DNA from: Defluviitaleaceae bacterium
Lineage (GTDB): Bacteria > Bacillota > Clostridia > Lachnospirales > WQUN01
Assembly (NCBI GenBank): GCA_009786685.1
Contig: WQRQ01000010.1
Span: forward strand, 1 to 45,119
Reading direction: 5' to 3'
DNA: 45,119 nucleotides
The translations under genes and the position numbers were made by a program. Below the pieces are notes generated by a model, which had not been told where the DNA came from, did no database searches, and was given only the letters and a program-made list of their open reading frames with translations. The first letter of the stretch is position 1; each line of letters begins with the position of its first letter. Positions 8,231 to 19,033 of the stretch are shown here, in pieces.

Positions 8231-8355
8231 AAAAAAACACCCCTTCGTTTGAGGATATTCACAAATCGGAGGTTTAATGCTTGCAAATAAACAATTTAAC
8301 CACTACAATCAAACAGAATTCAACATTACTATAATAGAGCAGAGGAGAATTGTGC

Positions 8356-10623
8356 ATGAAAAACATGAAAATCAGAAGTAGGCTGTTTTTGGGATTTATC
8401 TTGGTTTTGGTAATCACTGCCATCATTGCAATATACGGCGGAAACCGCATATTACATGTGGACGACGAGTACACGTATGCATTGAGTTTTCCCATGGAGC
8501 GATGGGATATACTCAATCAGATGTCACGTGAACTGGTGGATTCCAGACGGGTGCTTAACCGCGCCGTCATGTATATCTTTGACCCGGATATAATGCACGA
8601 GCGTCTCGGAAACAGAGAAGCCGCCATGCAACGCAGCCGTGCAAACATAGACGCCCTTATCGTTCGGTATCGAGATAATATAAACGACGACCCCCGCTTG
8701 GAGCAGGCACGAAAAACAGAACTGCTCGGCATAATATCCTCCTATGAGGCGGCCGTTCATCATTATTTTAATCATTATGTGCCGGTGGTGTTTGCTGCCA
8801 TCAGGGATTTGGACGGCCCTACTGCAAGAGCCGGTGCAGATGCACTTTCGGGGCAAATTGCTACAGCTACAGGGTATTACAGCACCTTGATGGACGCTGC
8901 CTCGGAGTATATGGCTACAATCAGTGACGACCTTACTATAGTGACAATGTCAACACTGTATATGCTCATCGGGTTTGCGGTTGTTGGTGTTCTGCTTGGT
9001 GTGTTAATTGCTTATTTTATTTCCGGCTCGATTACAAAACCGATAAACAGGGTTTTAACAGCCTTAAAATACGTATCAAGGGGCAATCTTAACATTAACA
9101 TCGACAGGTCTGACATATCCAAAGACGAAACAGGGGTACTAACCCAAGATATTTGCAGTCTGGTGGACATAATCCGCGCCATGGTGGACGATTTGATAAA
9201 ACTCGACCACGAGTACAATACAGTCGGTGATATCGACTACAGGATTGACGTCTCCAAATACGAAAATTCTTTCAGAGAAATGGTAGAAGGCGTAAACAAC
9301 ATCCCGGACAATATAGTGCGCGATATAATGGAACTCCTAAACGCGCTGGGAGAATTAAACAAAGGTAACTTTAACGCCGACTGCAAAGACTTGCCCGGCA
9401 AAAAAATGGTTTTACCAAACTCTGTACGTGCCACCATCGCAAATATCAAGGGTGTAAGCACCGAGGTAAACGCAATGATAAATGCCGCCGCAGTAAAAGG
9501 CGAACTCAGCTTTAAAATTGACGCAAACAAATACGAAGGCGGCTGGCGCGAAATAATGACAGGGCTTAACAGCATTGCCCAAGCAGTTGACGCACCGCTT
9601 TCGGAGATTAAAAATGTAATGGACAAGCTTTCGCACGGTGATTTTTCTACCACGGTAACGGGCAACTACGCAGGCGATTTCAAACAAATCAAGGAATCCG
9701 TAAACTCCACGATTTCTACGCTTTCTGTTATCATAGAAGAAATTTCCAGGGACTTGCAGGCGATTTCTTCCGGAGACTTAACCACCTCCATCACACGCGA
9801 CTTTGTAGGCAGCTTTGGCGCAATTAAGGAATCGCTTAACAATATTTCATCGTCGCTGCACAAGACCATGTCGGAGATTTCTTCTGCCTCGGCTCAGGTG
9901 CTTTCCGGTGCAAAGCAGATTTCTTCCAGCTCCATGGACTTGGCAAACGGAGCGCAAACCCAGGCAAGCTCTGTTGAAGAGCTTAATGCGTCCATCGACG
10001 TCATCACACAGCAAACCAAACAAAACGCAGACGATTCTTCCACGGCAAACCAGCTTTCCGGCCGCTCTACCGCAAACGCAAAAGAGGGCAACGAATCCAT
10101 GAAGCACATGCTCACCGCCATGGAGCAAATAAAAGACGCATCCAACAATATTTCAAAAATAATAAGAGCGATACAAGACATCGCCTTCCAAACAAATCTG
10201 CTCGCGCTTAATGCCGCAGTAGAAGCCGCCCGCGCAGGAGAACACGGCAAGGGCTTTGCCGTAGTAGCAGAAGAAGTACGCAGCCTAGCCGCCCGCAGCC
10301 AATCCGCCGCCACCGAAACCACAGGCCTAATCCAAGAATCCATCACCCGTGTGGAATCCGGCTCGGAAATCGCGGTATCCACCTCAAACTCACTGGACAC
10401 AATAGTAAACGGCGCAGGCGAAATATCCGACATCATCAGCAGAATCTCCGAGGCCTCCAAAGAACAGGCCGAAGCAATATCACAGGTAAGCTTAGGCATA
10501 GCCCAGATATCGCAGGTAGTACAAAGCAACTCCGCAGTATCGGAAGAAACCGCCGCCGCCGCAGAAGAATTAAATTCGCAGGCAGAGTTGCTTCAGCAGT
10601 TGGTATCGTATTTCAAACTCTAG
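8356..10623 (+). CDS. Methyl-accepting chemotaxis protein with extended HAMP-like region
   Basis: Two TM helices and a periplasmic four-helix-like domain; conserved signalling tip [41 protein letters not shown] at 8356 after AGAGGAG. Confidence 0.93.
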   Translation: MKNMKIRSRLFLGFILVLVITAIIAIYGGNRILHVDDEYTYALSFPMERWDILNQMSRELVDSRRVLNRAVMYIFDPDIMHERLGNREAAMQRSRANIDALIVRYRDNINDDPRLEQARKTELLGIISSYEAAVHHYFNHYVPVVFAAIRDLDGPTARAGADALSGQIATATGYYSTLMDAASEYMATISDDLTIVTMSTLYMLIGFAVVGVLLGVLIAYFISGSITKPINRVLTALKYVSRGNLNINIDRSDISKDETGVLTQDICSLVDIIRAMVDDLIKLDHEYNTVGDIDYRIDVSKYENSFREMVEGVNNIPDNIVRDIMELLNALGELNKGNFNADCKDLPGKKMVLPNSVRATIANIKGVSTEVNAMINAAAVKGELSFKIDANKYEGGWREIMTGLNSIAQAVDAPLSEIKNVMDKLSHGDFSTTVTGNYAGDFKQIKESVNSTISTLSVIIEEISRDLQAISSGDLTTSITRDFVGSFGAIKESLNNISSSLHKTMSEISSASAQVLSGAKQISSSSMDLANGAQTQASSVEELNASIDVITQQTKQNADDSSTANQLSGRSTANAKEGNESMKHMLTAMEQIKDASNNISKIIRAIQDIAFQTNLLALNAAVEAARAGEHGKGFAVVAEEVRSLAARSQSAATETTGLIQESITRVESGSEIAVSTSNSLDTIVNGAGEISDIISRISEASKEQAEAISQVSLGIAQISQVVQSNSAVSEETAAAAEELNSQAELLQQLVSYFKL

Positions 10624-10643
10624 CACTATCATAATTAACGATT

Positions 10644-10677
10644 AAGCGTGTCGTATAACCTGCGACACGCTTTTTTT
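10644..10677 (+). terminator. Rho-independent terminator of the MCP gene
   Basis: AAGCGTGTCG...CGACACGCTTTTTTT. Confidence 0.85.
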
Positions 10678-10715
10678 GCTTGACGTGTCTCGTTACTGCC
10701 TATAGAATGAACTTG

Positions 10716-10736
10716 GACATTTTCCAAGAAAATGTC
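10716..10736. promoter_or_regulatory. Operator-like inverted repeat upstream of the isomerase-like gene
   Basis: GACATTTTC-CAA-GAAAATGTC, a perfect 9-bp dyad 26 nt before the ATG. Confidence 0.5.
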
Positions 10737-10761
10737 ATAACTCGAAAAGGAGCGGACGCGC

Positions 10762-12240
10762 ATGAAAAATGTACCTGTAGTAAAACTTGGTATCGTAGCC
10801 GTTAGCCGGGACTGTTTCCCGATTACGCTGTCGGAAAAACGCAGGGAAGCCGTAATGGACGCGGCAAAAAAAGCAAACTTACAGCTCACGGAAATTAAAA
10901 CAACGGTGGAAAACGAAAAAGACGCAATGAAGGCCTTAGACGAGCTAAAAGCAGCGGGTTGTAACGCCCTTGTTGTGTACTTAGGCAACTTCGGGCCGGA
11001 AGGGCCGGAGACAATGCTTGCACAAAAATTCTGCGGCCCCGTAATGTTTGTTGCAGCAGCCGAAGAAACAACAAGCGACCTCATCCAAGGCCGCGGCGAC
11101 GCCTACTGCGGAATGCTTAACGCCTCCTACAACCTGGGGCTGCGTGGCGTAAACGCCTACATCCCCGAGTACCCCGTAGGCAAAGTTAACGAAGTAGCAG
11201 AAATGATTGCAGAGTTCCTCCCCATTGCAAGAATCGTTATCGGTATTAAAAAACTAAAAATATTTGGCTTTGGGCCGCGTCCGTTCGACTTTGTTGCGTG
11301 CAACGCGCCCATTAAACCGCTCTTTGACCTAGGCGTGGAAGTACAAGAAAACTCCGAGTTGGACCTCTTTGCCGCATACAACGCCCTCGAAGGCGACAAG
11401 CGCATAGACGGCATTGTAAAAGAAATGACAGACGAACTCGGCGGCGGCAACAAACAAGCCGGTATCCTGCCAAAGCTCGCACAGCTTGAGCTTGCTCTCG
11501 TTGACTGGGCAGAAAAAAACGCGGGCGCGTCGGAATTTGTTGCATTCGCAAACAAATGCTGGCCTGCATTCCAAACACAATTCGGCATGGTTCCCTGCTA
11601 TGTAAACAGCCGCCTAACAGGCCGCGGAATCCCCGTAGCCTGCGAAACCGACATCTACGGCGCGCTCTCCGAGTATATTCTCACCTGCGCAACAGCCCTT
11701 CCGCCGACACTCCTCGACATCAACAACACCGTACCCGACGACATGTACCTCGCCAACAGCGCGAAATTCGAAGGCTACAAAACCAGCGATATTTTCATGG
11801 GCTTCCACTGCGGAAACACCCCCATCTCCCTTCTCAAAAATCCCGAAATGAAATACCAACTCATAATGAAACGCCTGCTCGAACCCGACGGTGACCCAAA
11901 TATCACACGCGGTACTCTCGAAGGCGCGCTAAAATCCGGCGACATCACACTCTTCCGGCTACAGTCTACTGCCGACTGCACCCTTCGCTCCTACATCGCC
12001 CAAGGCGAAACAATCGACGTAGACCCACAAACCTTCGGCAGCGTAGGCGTTATCGCCATCCCCGAAATGGCTCGCTTCTATCGTCACGTTCTCATTGCAA
12101 AACGCTATCCTCACCACGCAGCAATGGGATATGGACATATTGGCAAAACCTTGTTTGCCGCCCTTAAAATGCTGGGTATTTGTGACGTAGCATACAACCA
12201 ACCTGTCGGAAGGCTGTACTGTAACGAGAATCCTTTCTGA
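10762..12240 (+). CDS. L-fucose/L-arabinose isomerase family protein
   Basis: Overall sequence resembles the fucose isomerase superfamily (IVGIKKLKIFGFGPRPFDF, CYVNSRLTGRGIPVACETDIYGALSEYIL, FHCGNTP). Confidence 0.75.
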   Translation: MKNVPVVKLGIVAVSRDCFPITLSEKRREAVMDAAKKANLQLTEIKTTVENEKDAMKALDELKAAGCNALVVYLGNFGPEGPETMLAQKFCGPVMFVAAAEETTSDLIQGRGDAYCGMLNASYNLGLRGVNAYIPEYPVGKVNEVAEMIAEFLPIARIVIGIKKLKIFGFGPRPFDFVACNAPIKPLFDLGVEVQENSELDLFAAYNALEGDKRIDGIVKEMTDELGGGNKQAGILPKLAQLELALVDWAEKNAGASEFVAFANKCWPAFQTQFGMVPCYVNSRLTGRGIPVACETDIYGALSEYILTCATALPPTLLDINNTVPDDMYLANSAKFEGYKTSDIFMGFHCGNTPISLLKNPEMKYQLIMKRLLEPDGDPNITRGTLEGALKSGDITLFRLQSTADCTLRSYIAQGETIDVDPQTFGSVGVIAIPEMARFYRHVLIAKRYPHHAAMGYGHIGKTLFAALKMLGICDVAYNQPVGRLYCNENPF

Positions 12241-12260
12241 TAACCGTAAAGAGGAAAACC

Positions 12261-12300
12261 TTGGGGGAAAACTTTTTCTGAAGAAAAAGCTTTCCCCCAA
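12261..12300. repeat. Long hairpin, terminator-like or dispersed repeat
   Basis: TTGGGGGAAAACTTTTTCTGAAGAAAAAGCTTTCCCCCAA. Confidence 0.6.
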
Positions 12301-12344
12301 ACCCCCTTTCAAAAAGACTTTAATATTTGGATGGTGACATTGAC

Positions 12345-12851
12345 GTGTTACAGATTAACGATTATTCGAACCGCAGGGGCGTGATTGTGCAGTTTTTGCC
12401 TAAGATACACGCGCTTTTGAAGGAGAATGCGGAGCGTAACCCGCAGGCGGGGCTTGAGCCGCCTGAGCATGTTATACGATGGCAGCAGAAAATGCGTAGT
12501 GTGCTGATTGATATTAACCGGAGGTTTTTTGTGGCATTGGACGGTAATAACCTTGCGGGGATATTTTTTTACAGATACGACGGGGATAAAATTTTAGTCG
12601 AAGATGTGCAAACCGCGTGGTCGTATAGAAATAATCCTAATGTTATAGATGGCTTTTTGAAGAGGCTGGAGTACGACCAGGGTGCAAAAGACGCGACATT
12701 TTATGCGGGTGAACGGGTAAAGCTGGATGCGGATAAGGAGCTTCTTGCTAATAAGGGCTTTAAGGATACGCATGAGGGTGGCTTCGAAAAGCTTGGCACA
12801 TTGTCACAGGCAGCGGGCGCGCTAAAGCTACGCTACAACAGAGGTGCATAG
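12345..12851 (+). CDS. Uncharacterised protein, possibly GNAT-like
   Basis: 168-aa ORF from GTG 12345 (the track starts at TTG 12327); overlaps the next gene. Confidence 0.45.
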   Translation: MLQINDYSNRRGVIVQFLPKIHALLKENAERNPQAGLEPPEHVIRWQQKMRSVLIDINRRFFVALDGNNLAGIFFYRYDGDKILVEDVQTAWSYRNNPNVIDGFLKRLEYDQGAKDATFYAGERVKLDADKELLANKGFKDTHEGGFEKLGTLSQAAGALKLRYNRGA

Positions 12852-14019
12852 CTTCGAAAACATAGTGGAAGTATTGGGCAGGCATGATAATCATGTAACT
12901 ATCGTGGTTGTCTATTTGTCTTTTTCGGCAGTAGTAATTTTACTTAGAATTTTTGCGCATTTACATTTCCGTGGGGTGCTGCTTTCGTTTTGGCATACGG
13001 CGGATAAGGCGATTAACGATAAAAAAGAGGTAAAGGAAATCAAGCATTCTGTTTTGAAAAAGGCCTGTGCGGAGTATGTACGTGTGGCAGAGCGGGCGGT
13101 TACGGCTGTGCCTACTTCGCAAATCGTGGAACGTGCCGTGGCGGGCATGGGCTTTTTTGGCTGGAAATACACGGGCTTGTTGCCATTTATCGAGGGCATG
13201 GAAATTGGTCTTTTGGGCATTGGTTTTGTTTTGGCTGTAGTCTTTGGCGATAATGCTGCGGTTTATGGCTTGCTTGCGGTTATTGTTTTTGTTGCTTGTC
13301 GTTTGTCGGCGGCTTTTTTTAATGTGCGGGCGGCGCGGGAGCGGCTTTGTGACGAGATGGTGTTGTTTATCGAGCGCGAGGTGGGGCGGTTTTTTGCCGC
13401 CGATACGGGTGGGGCGTTGCTTCGTTTGAAAAATGATTTGACTGACGCAATCGGACGGCAGGGAGAATTATTTAAAACAACGATGAAATCCATATCCGAA
13501 AGCATGGTAAATGCGGCAAATTCCATCGGGCCGATTGTAGCAAAGGCCATGGACGAAAAATTAATTAACTTGAATGACACCTTAACAAAAACTTTGTTGG
13601 ACTGGGAAAACGCGTTGATAAAGGCCTCAGAAATCCAAACTGCGATAAACACGGGAGCGGAGCGGTTTTCGCAGGCAAGCACAAAAATACAATCCGCGTC
13701 GGATTTGTTATCTACGCATATGCAAGGCCATAGCAACGCTTTGTCCGAGCAGCTTGTGGCACTCGTATCAGCGATAAATGAATTAAAAGAAACCCAAAAA
13801 GCCCTAACAATAACCGCGGGCTTTGTAGAAAAAAATCAGCACGCACTGGAAACATCCTTGACCTCATACGAAGCCTCCCTGCAAAGTCTTACGCAATCCA
13901 TAGGAGACGGTCTGGGTGCGTTTATAAATCTACACGCCCAAACAAGCGCGCAAACCATAAACGACGCTATGAAGGCCAATATTGACAAGATGATGAATGC
14001 TGCACAGGGAGGCATGTAG
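12844..14019 (+). CDS. Membrane protein with long C-terminal helical/coiled-coil tail (MotA/TolQ/ZorA-like topology only)
   Basis: Three to four hydrophobic segments in the first ~170 aa, then ~200 aa of heptad-like Ala/Ser/Leu-rich helix. Confidence 0.5.
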   Translation: MHSFENIVEVLGRHDNHVTIVVVYLSFSAVVILLRIFAHLHFRGVLLSFWHTADKAINDKKEVKEIKHSVLKKACAEYVRVAERAVTAVPTSQIVERAVAGMGFFGWKYTGLLPFIEGMEIGLLGIGFVLAVVFGDNAAVYGLLAVIVFVACRLSAAFFNVRAARERLCDEMVLFIEREVGRFFAADTGGALLRLKNDLTDAIGRQGELFKTTMKSISESMVNAANSIGPIVAKAMDEKLINLNDTLTKTLLDWENALIKASEIQTAINTGAERFSQASTKIQSASDLLSTHMQGHSNALSEQLVALVSAINELKETQKALTITAGFVEKNQHALETSLTSYEASLQSLTQSIGDGLGAFINLHAQTSAQTINDAMKANIDKMMNAAQGGM

Positions 14020-14021
14020 TT

Positions 14022-15065
14022 GTGTTAATAAATAACAGTAATTATTTTACTGCATTGGAAAACATAAAAAGGCGAATAAGAATAACACAATACAGAGCAG
14101 CCTTGGGTGCAAACAAGGAGCTAATTGAGTTGTATTGGCAAATCGGAAAAGTTATTATAGAAAACACAAAATACGGAGCAAAGTTTGTCGAAAATCTTTC
14201 AAAGGATATATTATCGGAGTTCCCGGAAATACAGGGATTTTCTCCCAGAAATTTAAAATATATGCGTAAATTTGCGGGGACATATCCCGACTTTACAAAA
14301 GTGCAACACGTCGTTGCACTTTTGCCTTGGCGTAATAATTTGACGTTAATTTCCAAAATAAAAGATGAATCCGAGCGGCTATGGTACATTGAGCAAAACA
14401 TAGAAAACGGCTGGAACAACAACACATTAACGCATAATATAGAAACAAAATTATTTCAACGTCAAGTAGAGGCTAAGAAAACAGCAAATTATCAACGAGT
14501 ATTGGAGATGCCTTTTAGCGAGCTGGCAGAAGAAACATTAAAAAGCCCTTATGTATTTGATTTTGTGCAAAAAAGAAAAGGAATAATCGAGCGCGAGATA
14601 GAAAAAGAGTTAGTTGCAAATATTGCAAAAACGATAATGGAGTTAGGCACAGGCTTTGCATTTGTCGGCAACCAGTATCACATAGAAGTAAGCGAAAAAG
14701 ATTATTACATCGACCTATTATTTTACAATACAAAACTACGTTGCTATGTAATAATTGAATTAAAAAACACAGAATTTAAACCGGAGTATGCAGGAAAGCT
14801 TAATTTTTATCTTTCCGCTATAGATGACACGCTAAAACATGAAACGGATAACCCTTCAATTGGAATAATGCTTTGCCAAACAAAAGATAAATTAACGGCA
14901 GAATATGCGTTAAAGGATATAAATAAGCCAATTGGCGTTAGTGAATATAAGCTATCCGACTTTGTTCCTTCGGAATTTATTGACACACTGCCGAGCGCAG
15001 AAGATATAGAAAAACGAGTAAAGCTTGAATACGATGTTGAAGGGGATGTATTTAATGAGCGATAA
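14022..15065 (+). CDS. yhcG: YhcG/DUF1016-family PD-(D/E)XK nuclease
   Basis: ELYWQIGKVI...GFSPRNLKYMRKFA...LLPWRNNLTLISK...WYIEQNIENGW...GTGFAFVGNQYHIEVSEKDYYIDLLFYNTKLRCYVIIELKN. Confidence 0.9.
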   Translation: MLINNSNYFTALENIKRRIRITQYRAALGANKELIELYWQIGKVIIENTKYGAKFVENLSKDILSEFPEIQGFSPRNLKYMRKFAGTYPDFTKVQHVVALLPWRNNLTLISKIKDESERLWYIEQNIENGWNNNTLTHNIETKLFQRQVEAKKTANYQRVLEMPFSELAEETLKSPYVFDFVQKRKGIIEREIEKELVANIAKTIMELGTGFAFVGNQYHIEVSEKDYYIDLLFYNTKLRCYVIIELKNTEFKPEYAGKLNFYLSAIDDTLKHETDNPSIGIMLCQTKDKLTAEYALKDINKPIGVSEYKLSDFVPSEFIDTLPSAEDIEKRVKLEYDVEGDVFNER

Positions 15066-16224
15066 ATACGAACACCCCAAACCAATCCTGTCCACAGACC
15101 TCGCCTCCCTCGAAATAGAAACCAAAGACAGCCACAGCGGCAAATTTTTGGTAAAAAACATCGGCGGTGGGGTGATAAAATGCGCGATTCTTTCGCGTTG
15201 CAAGGGGTTGGTGTTTTCACCTGCGGAGTTTGAGGGTAACTCTCAGGAGGTTAGCTTTACTTTTAATGCGCAGGCTGCGGGCTTGGGTATTGGCGAAACG
15301 CTGAATTCTCGGTTTTTTATCACTTCTAATGGCGGAGAGAAGGAGATTCCTGTCACAGCAAAGCTTATTAAAATGTCCATTGCCACACCCGACGGCCATA
15401 TCATCGCCAATATCCAAGATTTTTACGAATACTCGATAAAGTATCCTTCGCAGGCGCGGCGGTTGTTTATCGACAGTGAGTTTTACATGCTGCTGCTGGC
15501 GGGCGGTTACGAATTTATGGAGGTATACGAATCTCTCCACAAAGACGCAAACCGCGAGCGTGCCATGGATAATTTTTTTATTTTGTCGGGGCTAAAAAGC
15601 AAAACCGAGATTTCTGTTATTGGGGACACTACATTGGAGTTTTCCCATGCGCCGGGTAACTCCGCCCTTATCAACGGCAGTTTTCAGGTGCAAAAATCCG
15701 ACGCAGGCTATGCAGAATCCACTCTAACGCTTTGCAACGAAGCCCCATGGCTAAAGCTTTCGTCGGGCAAGCTGGGTACTGCCGATTTTGACGAAAATAA
15801 TACAGCCACGATAAGCTTTACGCTTGACCCCACGCTCATAGAAAACACCTTTGCGCGGGAGCAGATTTCCATTGCCGACCACACTATCGAAATCGTATAC
15901 CGCCGCCTTCCGCCGCTGATTTTAAAGCTAAACCGCGACACCTACCGTTACACCGACCGCGGTACAATCGAGGTAATAAACAACACAGGCGCGACCATGC
16001 AGGTAGGCGTCTTCTGCCCGGAGAATTACATTCGTTTTGCGGCGCGGTCTTTCCCGATAGAAGCGCGGGGCGTAATCCCCTTCGAAGTAAAGCTGTCGGC
16101 GTTTATGAACGCACAAATGCTTTTCCGAAAACTGCCGTACATGCAAACCACCATAGAAATTAACGCAACGATTCCGGGGCAAAAGCATAAAAAAACACTG
16201 CCAATTACTATCGGGGAGTGGTAG
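15055..16224 (+). CDS. Ig-like/beta-rich protein, resembles the N-terminal part of DUF5717-type proteins
   Basis: ATG 15055 overlaps the yhcG stop (ATGAGCGATAA). Sequence has repeated beta-sandwich-like character (SGKFLVKNIGGGVIKCAI..., LTLCNEAPWLKLSSG...). Confidence 0.5.
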   Translation: MSDKYEHPKPILSTDLASLEIETKDSHSGKFLVKNIGGGVIKCAILSRCKGLVFSPAEFEGNSQEVSFTFNAQAAGLGIGETLNSRFFITSNGGEKEIPVTAKLIKMSIATPDGHIIANIQDFYEYSIKYPSQARRLFIDSEFYMLLLAGGYEFMEVYESLHKDANRERAMDNFFILSGLKSKTEISVIGDTTLEFSHAPGNSALINGSFQVQKSDAGYAESTLTLCNEAPWLKLSSGKLGTADFDENNTATISFTLDPTLIENTFAREQISIADHTIEIVYRRLPPLILKLNRDTYRYTDRGTIEVINNTGATMQVGVFCPENYIRFAARSFPIEARGVIPFEVKLSAFMNAQMLFRKLPYMQTTIEINATIPGQKHKKTLPITIGEW

Positions 16225-16303
16225 CGGCACAGCCGCTTTTCGCCGACTGTGGCGTGGTGGGAATATCATCTCGAGCCTATATTTTTAAAGGGGTGTGTTG
16301 CCC

Positions 16304-19033
16304 GTGATTAACATTTTAAACCATATAAATAAGCTGGAAAGCCGCCATAAACATGATGCGGACGGTACGATTGCGCTCGCGTTGAGGTGCTGGCAGGCCT
16401 ATCGCTTTCTTGAGCCGGAGCATGAAATGCGGATTCATCTGCAACGTGCAAACCACGCGGTGATTGCCGCGCATAGGCGAAACGTCGTGCATATCGAGCT
16501 GTACATGCTCACCATTTTCATCGCAATAGAATCCGGCCACTACGACAACGCCAACGAAATGCTGGATAAGGCGATTAATTACAAATCGTTTTTAAAATCC
16601 TCCGAGCCGTTTTATTACGGTGTTTTGTGTTTTCTTTATGCGTATCTGGAGCTTAACCAGCGGCGTATCCGCTCAGCAAAAAAGCATCGTCGCGCACTTG
16701 CCGATCATATCAAAAATGCCGCGCCCTCGCCGCATTATACGGTTATGCTGGGGCTGCTTCACCTTGCCGCAAACGAATTCCCGGAGGCGTATAAATATCT
16801 TACGGAGGCTTTGCTTGCGGGGGTAAACAGCATCTTTTTGTACGAAGGGCTTTATCGCTATTACAAAAACGCGTCGAGTGGCTTTGAAGGAATGAGCATT
16901 CTGCCCGTACTCACCTACGCCGCAGGGCGTGGTGCAGAAATCGGACTTGTAGCCGCAAAATACGCGGATACCCTATCCGCCGCGATAGCCGAAAACCCCG
17001 CCGCAGGCGAAAAGCTCTACGAAGTCAGCAAATACCCGCCGATTCTCAAGGACATATGCAAGCATCGCATAATAAAACGCGACATGAGCCGCGAGGCATA
17101 CGCCTACTACCGCGAGGCGGAAAAAAAGCAGATTTTTACGCAGGAGCTTTTTACCGCGCTTATCCGAGCCGCATATGAGAATAACGTACAAAAATTAAAC
17201 CATTACCCCATCAAAAAATTCCTGGCGAATTTGCCGCCCGACGGCATACAAGACGCGGAGTTTGCTGTGTATGTATATCACTTCCTGCTTTCCGACCCTG
17301 CGCTGTCGGACATTTTGCCCGAGGCGCAAACTAAAATCCTACAACTCGGCACGCGCTGTCTGGAAAATAACGTGCGCGGGCGCGAGGCAAACAGCATATA
17401 TTATTTTCTGTGGAGCAGATTTCGTGCGTTGGGTATCCAAGGGGCGCAGCTTTTGCAGGCGGAGGAGATTTTGCGCGAAAACCTCACGCTTTTTGAGCTG
17501 CGTACAGAAGAAAACTCCGCCGTCCGCTTTATATACATCACAGAGCCGGAAAAACGTGGTATGACAGTATATGAACTGACACGCACAAGCGTGGGGGCAG
17601 AGCCCCCATTGATAATCGAAGCCGTAAGCGCGCAAAACATAAACTACACATGCCTAGGCGCGGGCCAACGTACAATCATAGACGAAGAAATAACAATCCG
17701 CCCGATGATAGAAAATATCACCCATGAGTTAAATTTATATTTCTTCCAAAAAGGCGACCGCCGTTTTAATCTGTTGGCCAACCTCGCCAATTACTACCTT
17801 TCGCTGGAAATCCCCCCCGACGAGGCCGCCCCCGTACTGGAAGCCGTTCTGCAAGAAAAAACCATAAAAAAGCCGTACAAAATGCGTATTCTCATAGCCC
17901 TTGGCCGCTTGCATTACAACGCCTTCAGCTTTGAGCAAGCCCTCGAATGCTACGGCGAGGTGGAAGAGGACGAAATAAGCAACGAGTTTATAGAGCAGGT
18001 TCTCACCGTCTACCTGCAAACCCGCGAGTATGCCCGCGCCGCAAAATTAATTTCAACAAAGCACAAAAGCATCTCAAACGAAGTCCTGTTCGACGCACTA
18101 AACACCCTAATCACAAAAAAAGAAAAAGCAATTTCTGCCACCCCGGAAATCAGCTACAACCTGCTAATGAATAACTTCTACAGCGAAAAGCTGCTCGCGT
18201 ATGTATTAAAAAACCATATCGCAAGCTACAGTGAGTGGGCGGAGCTTTCCCGCTTGCTCGACGAAGAAAACCACAGCGCGACCAGCCTGGACGCCCGTGT
18301 ACTGGAGACCGCACTCTATATGTCATCCTTCGACCAAATGGCCCAAAAAGCTTTTACGCGCCTATACAATGCCGACCCAACAAACAATCTAATCACCGAG
18401 TTTACAGAGCTTGCCACCTTCGAAATGTTGGCAAACCACACCCGCCCAAGCTACGATGTCATCGGCATTTTAGAAAAAATTTATCTGGAATCCGAAAAAC
18501 CTCCTGTTCTGTTGGCATGGGGGCTTTCCACGGTGTACCTTAGCCACAATATCACCACCTTTAAATCCGAAGAAATAACAAATCACGCCGTCTCCGCATT
18601 GGAAAGCGAAGGCATCCTTTTCCCTATTTTCAAAGAGAGTAAATCTTCGCCGTTTATCAAAAAATTCCAACCCTTTTTGTATAAAAGCTTGCCGAACAAG
18701 GATTGTTGGTTGTATTATCGTATTGACGGTGCGACGGCCTTTACCGCCGTACCAATGCAGTACGTTCGCTACGGTTTATACGTGGCTGCCTTACCCATGT
18801 TTTACAACGAGACCTTCACCTACTATTTTAGCGAAGAAATGGCGTCCGGCAGCATAACCACCCGAGAAGAAAGCGTAAAAAACAACAAGCCCTTTTTGCA
18901 TGAGGACACCGACGAGTATTTTACGATAAACAACGCCATCATCTACGAGCAAATGTTTAAGCACGACCAAGTCGAAAAGCTAATCTCCCGTCTTGTAAAA
19001 GACGTCCGCCCTGTGAGGAGCCAACTACTATGA
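16304..19033 (+). CDS. Large TPR-like helical repeat protein, resembles the C-terminal part of DUF5717-type proteins
   Basis: ~910-aa ORF with many TPR-like helices. GTG 16304 has AAAGGGG at suitable spacing. Confidence 0.55.
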   Translation: MINILNHINKLESRHKHDADGTIALALRCWQAYRFLEPEHEMRIHLQRANHAVIAAHRRNVVHIELYMLTIFIAIESGHYDNANEMLDKAINYKSFLKSSEPFYYGVLCFLYAYLELNQRRIRSAKKHRRALADHIKNAAPSPHYTVMLGLLHLAANEFPEAYKYLTEALLAGVNSIFLYEGLYRYYKNASSGFEGMSILPVLTYAAGRGAEIGLVAAKYADTLSAAIAENPAAGEKLYEVSKYPPILKDICKHRIIKRDMSREAYAYYREAEKKQIFTQELFTALIRAAYENNVQKLNHYPIKKFLANLPPDGIQDAEFAVYVYHFLLSDPALSDILPEAQTKILQLGTRCLENNVRGREANSIYYFLWSRFRALGIQGAQLLQAEEILRENLTLFELRTEENSAVRFIYITEPEKRGMTVYELTRTSVGAEPPLIIEAVSAQNINYTCLGAGQRTIIDEEITIRPMIENITHELNLYFFQKGDRRFNLLANLANYYLSLEIPPDEAAPVLEAVLQEKTIKKPYKMRILIALGRLHYNAFSFEQALECYGEVEEDEISNEFIEQVLTVYLQTREYARAAKLISTKHKSISNEVLFDALNTLITKKEKAISATPEISYNLLMNNFYSEKLLAYVLKNHIASYSEWAELSRLLDEENHSATSLDARVLETALYMSSFDQMAQKAFTRLYNADPTNNLITEFTELATFEMLANHTRPSYDVIGILEKIYLESEKPPVLLAWGLSTVYLSHNITTFKSEEITNHAVSALESEGILFPIFKESKSSPFIKKFQPFLYKSLPNKDCWLYYRIDGATAFTAVPMQYVRYGLYVAALPMFYNETFTYYFSEEMASGSITTREESVKNNKPFLHEDTDEYFTINNAIIYEQMFKHDQVEKLISRLVKDVRPVRSQLL

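Noticed and set aside
9894-10529. 211-aa antisense ORF within the MCP gene
   Set aside because: Mirror-frame ORF of a well-supported CDS; its composition reflects the antisense of codon-biased sequence.
12345-15065. Zorya-type defence system
   Set aside because: The membrane protein has only ZorA-like topology; no ZorB (OmpA/MotB-like), ZorC or ZorD/E helicase gene is present.
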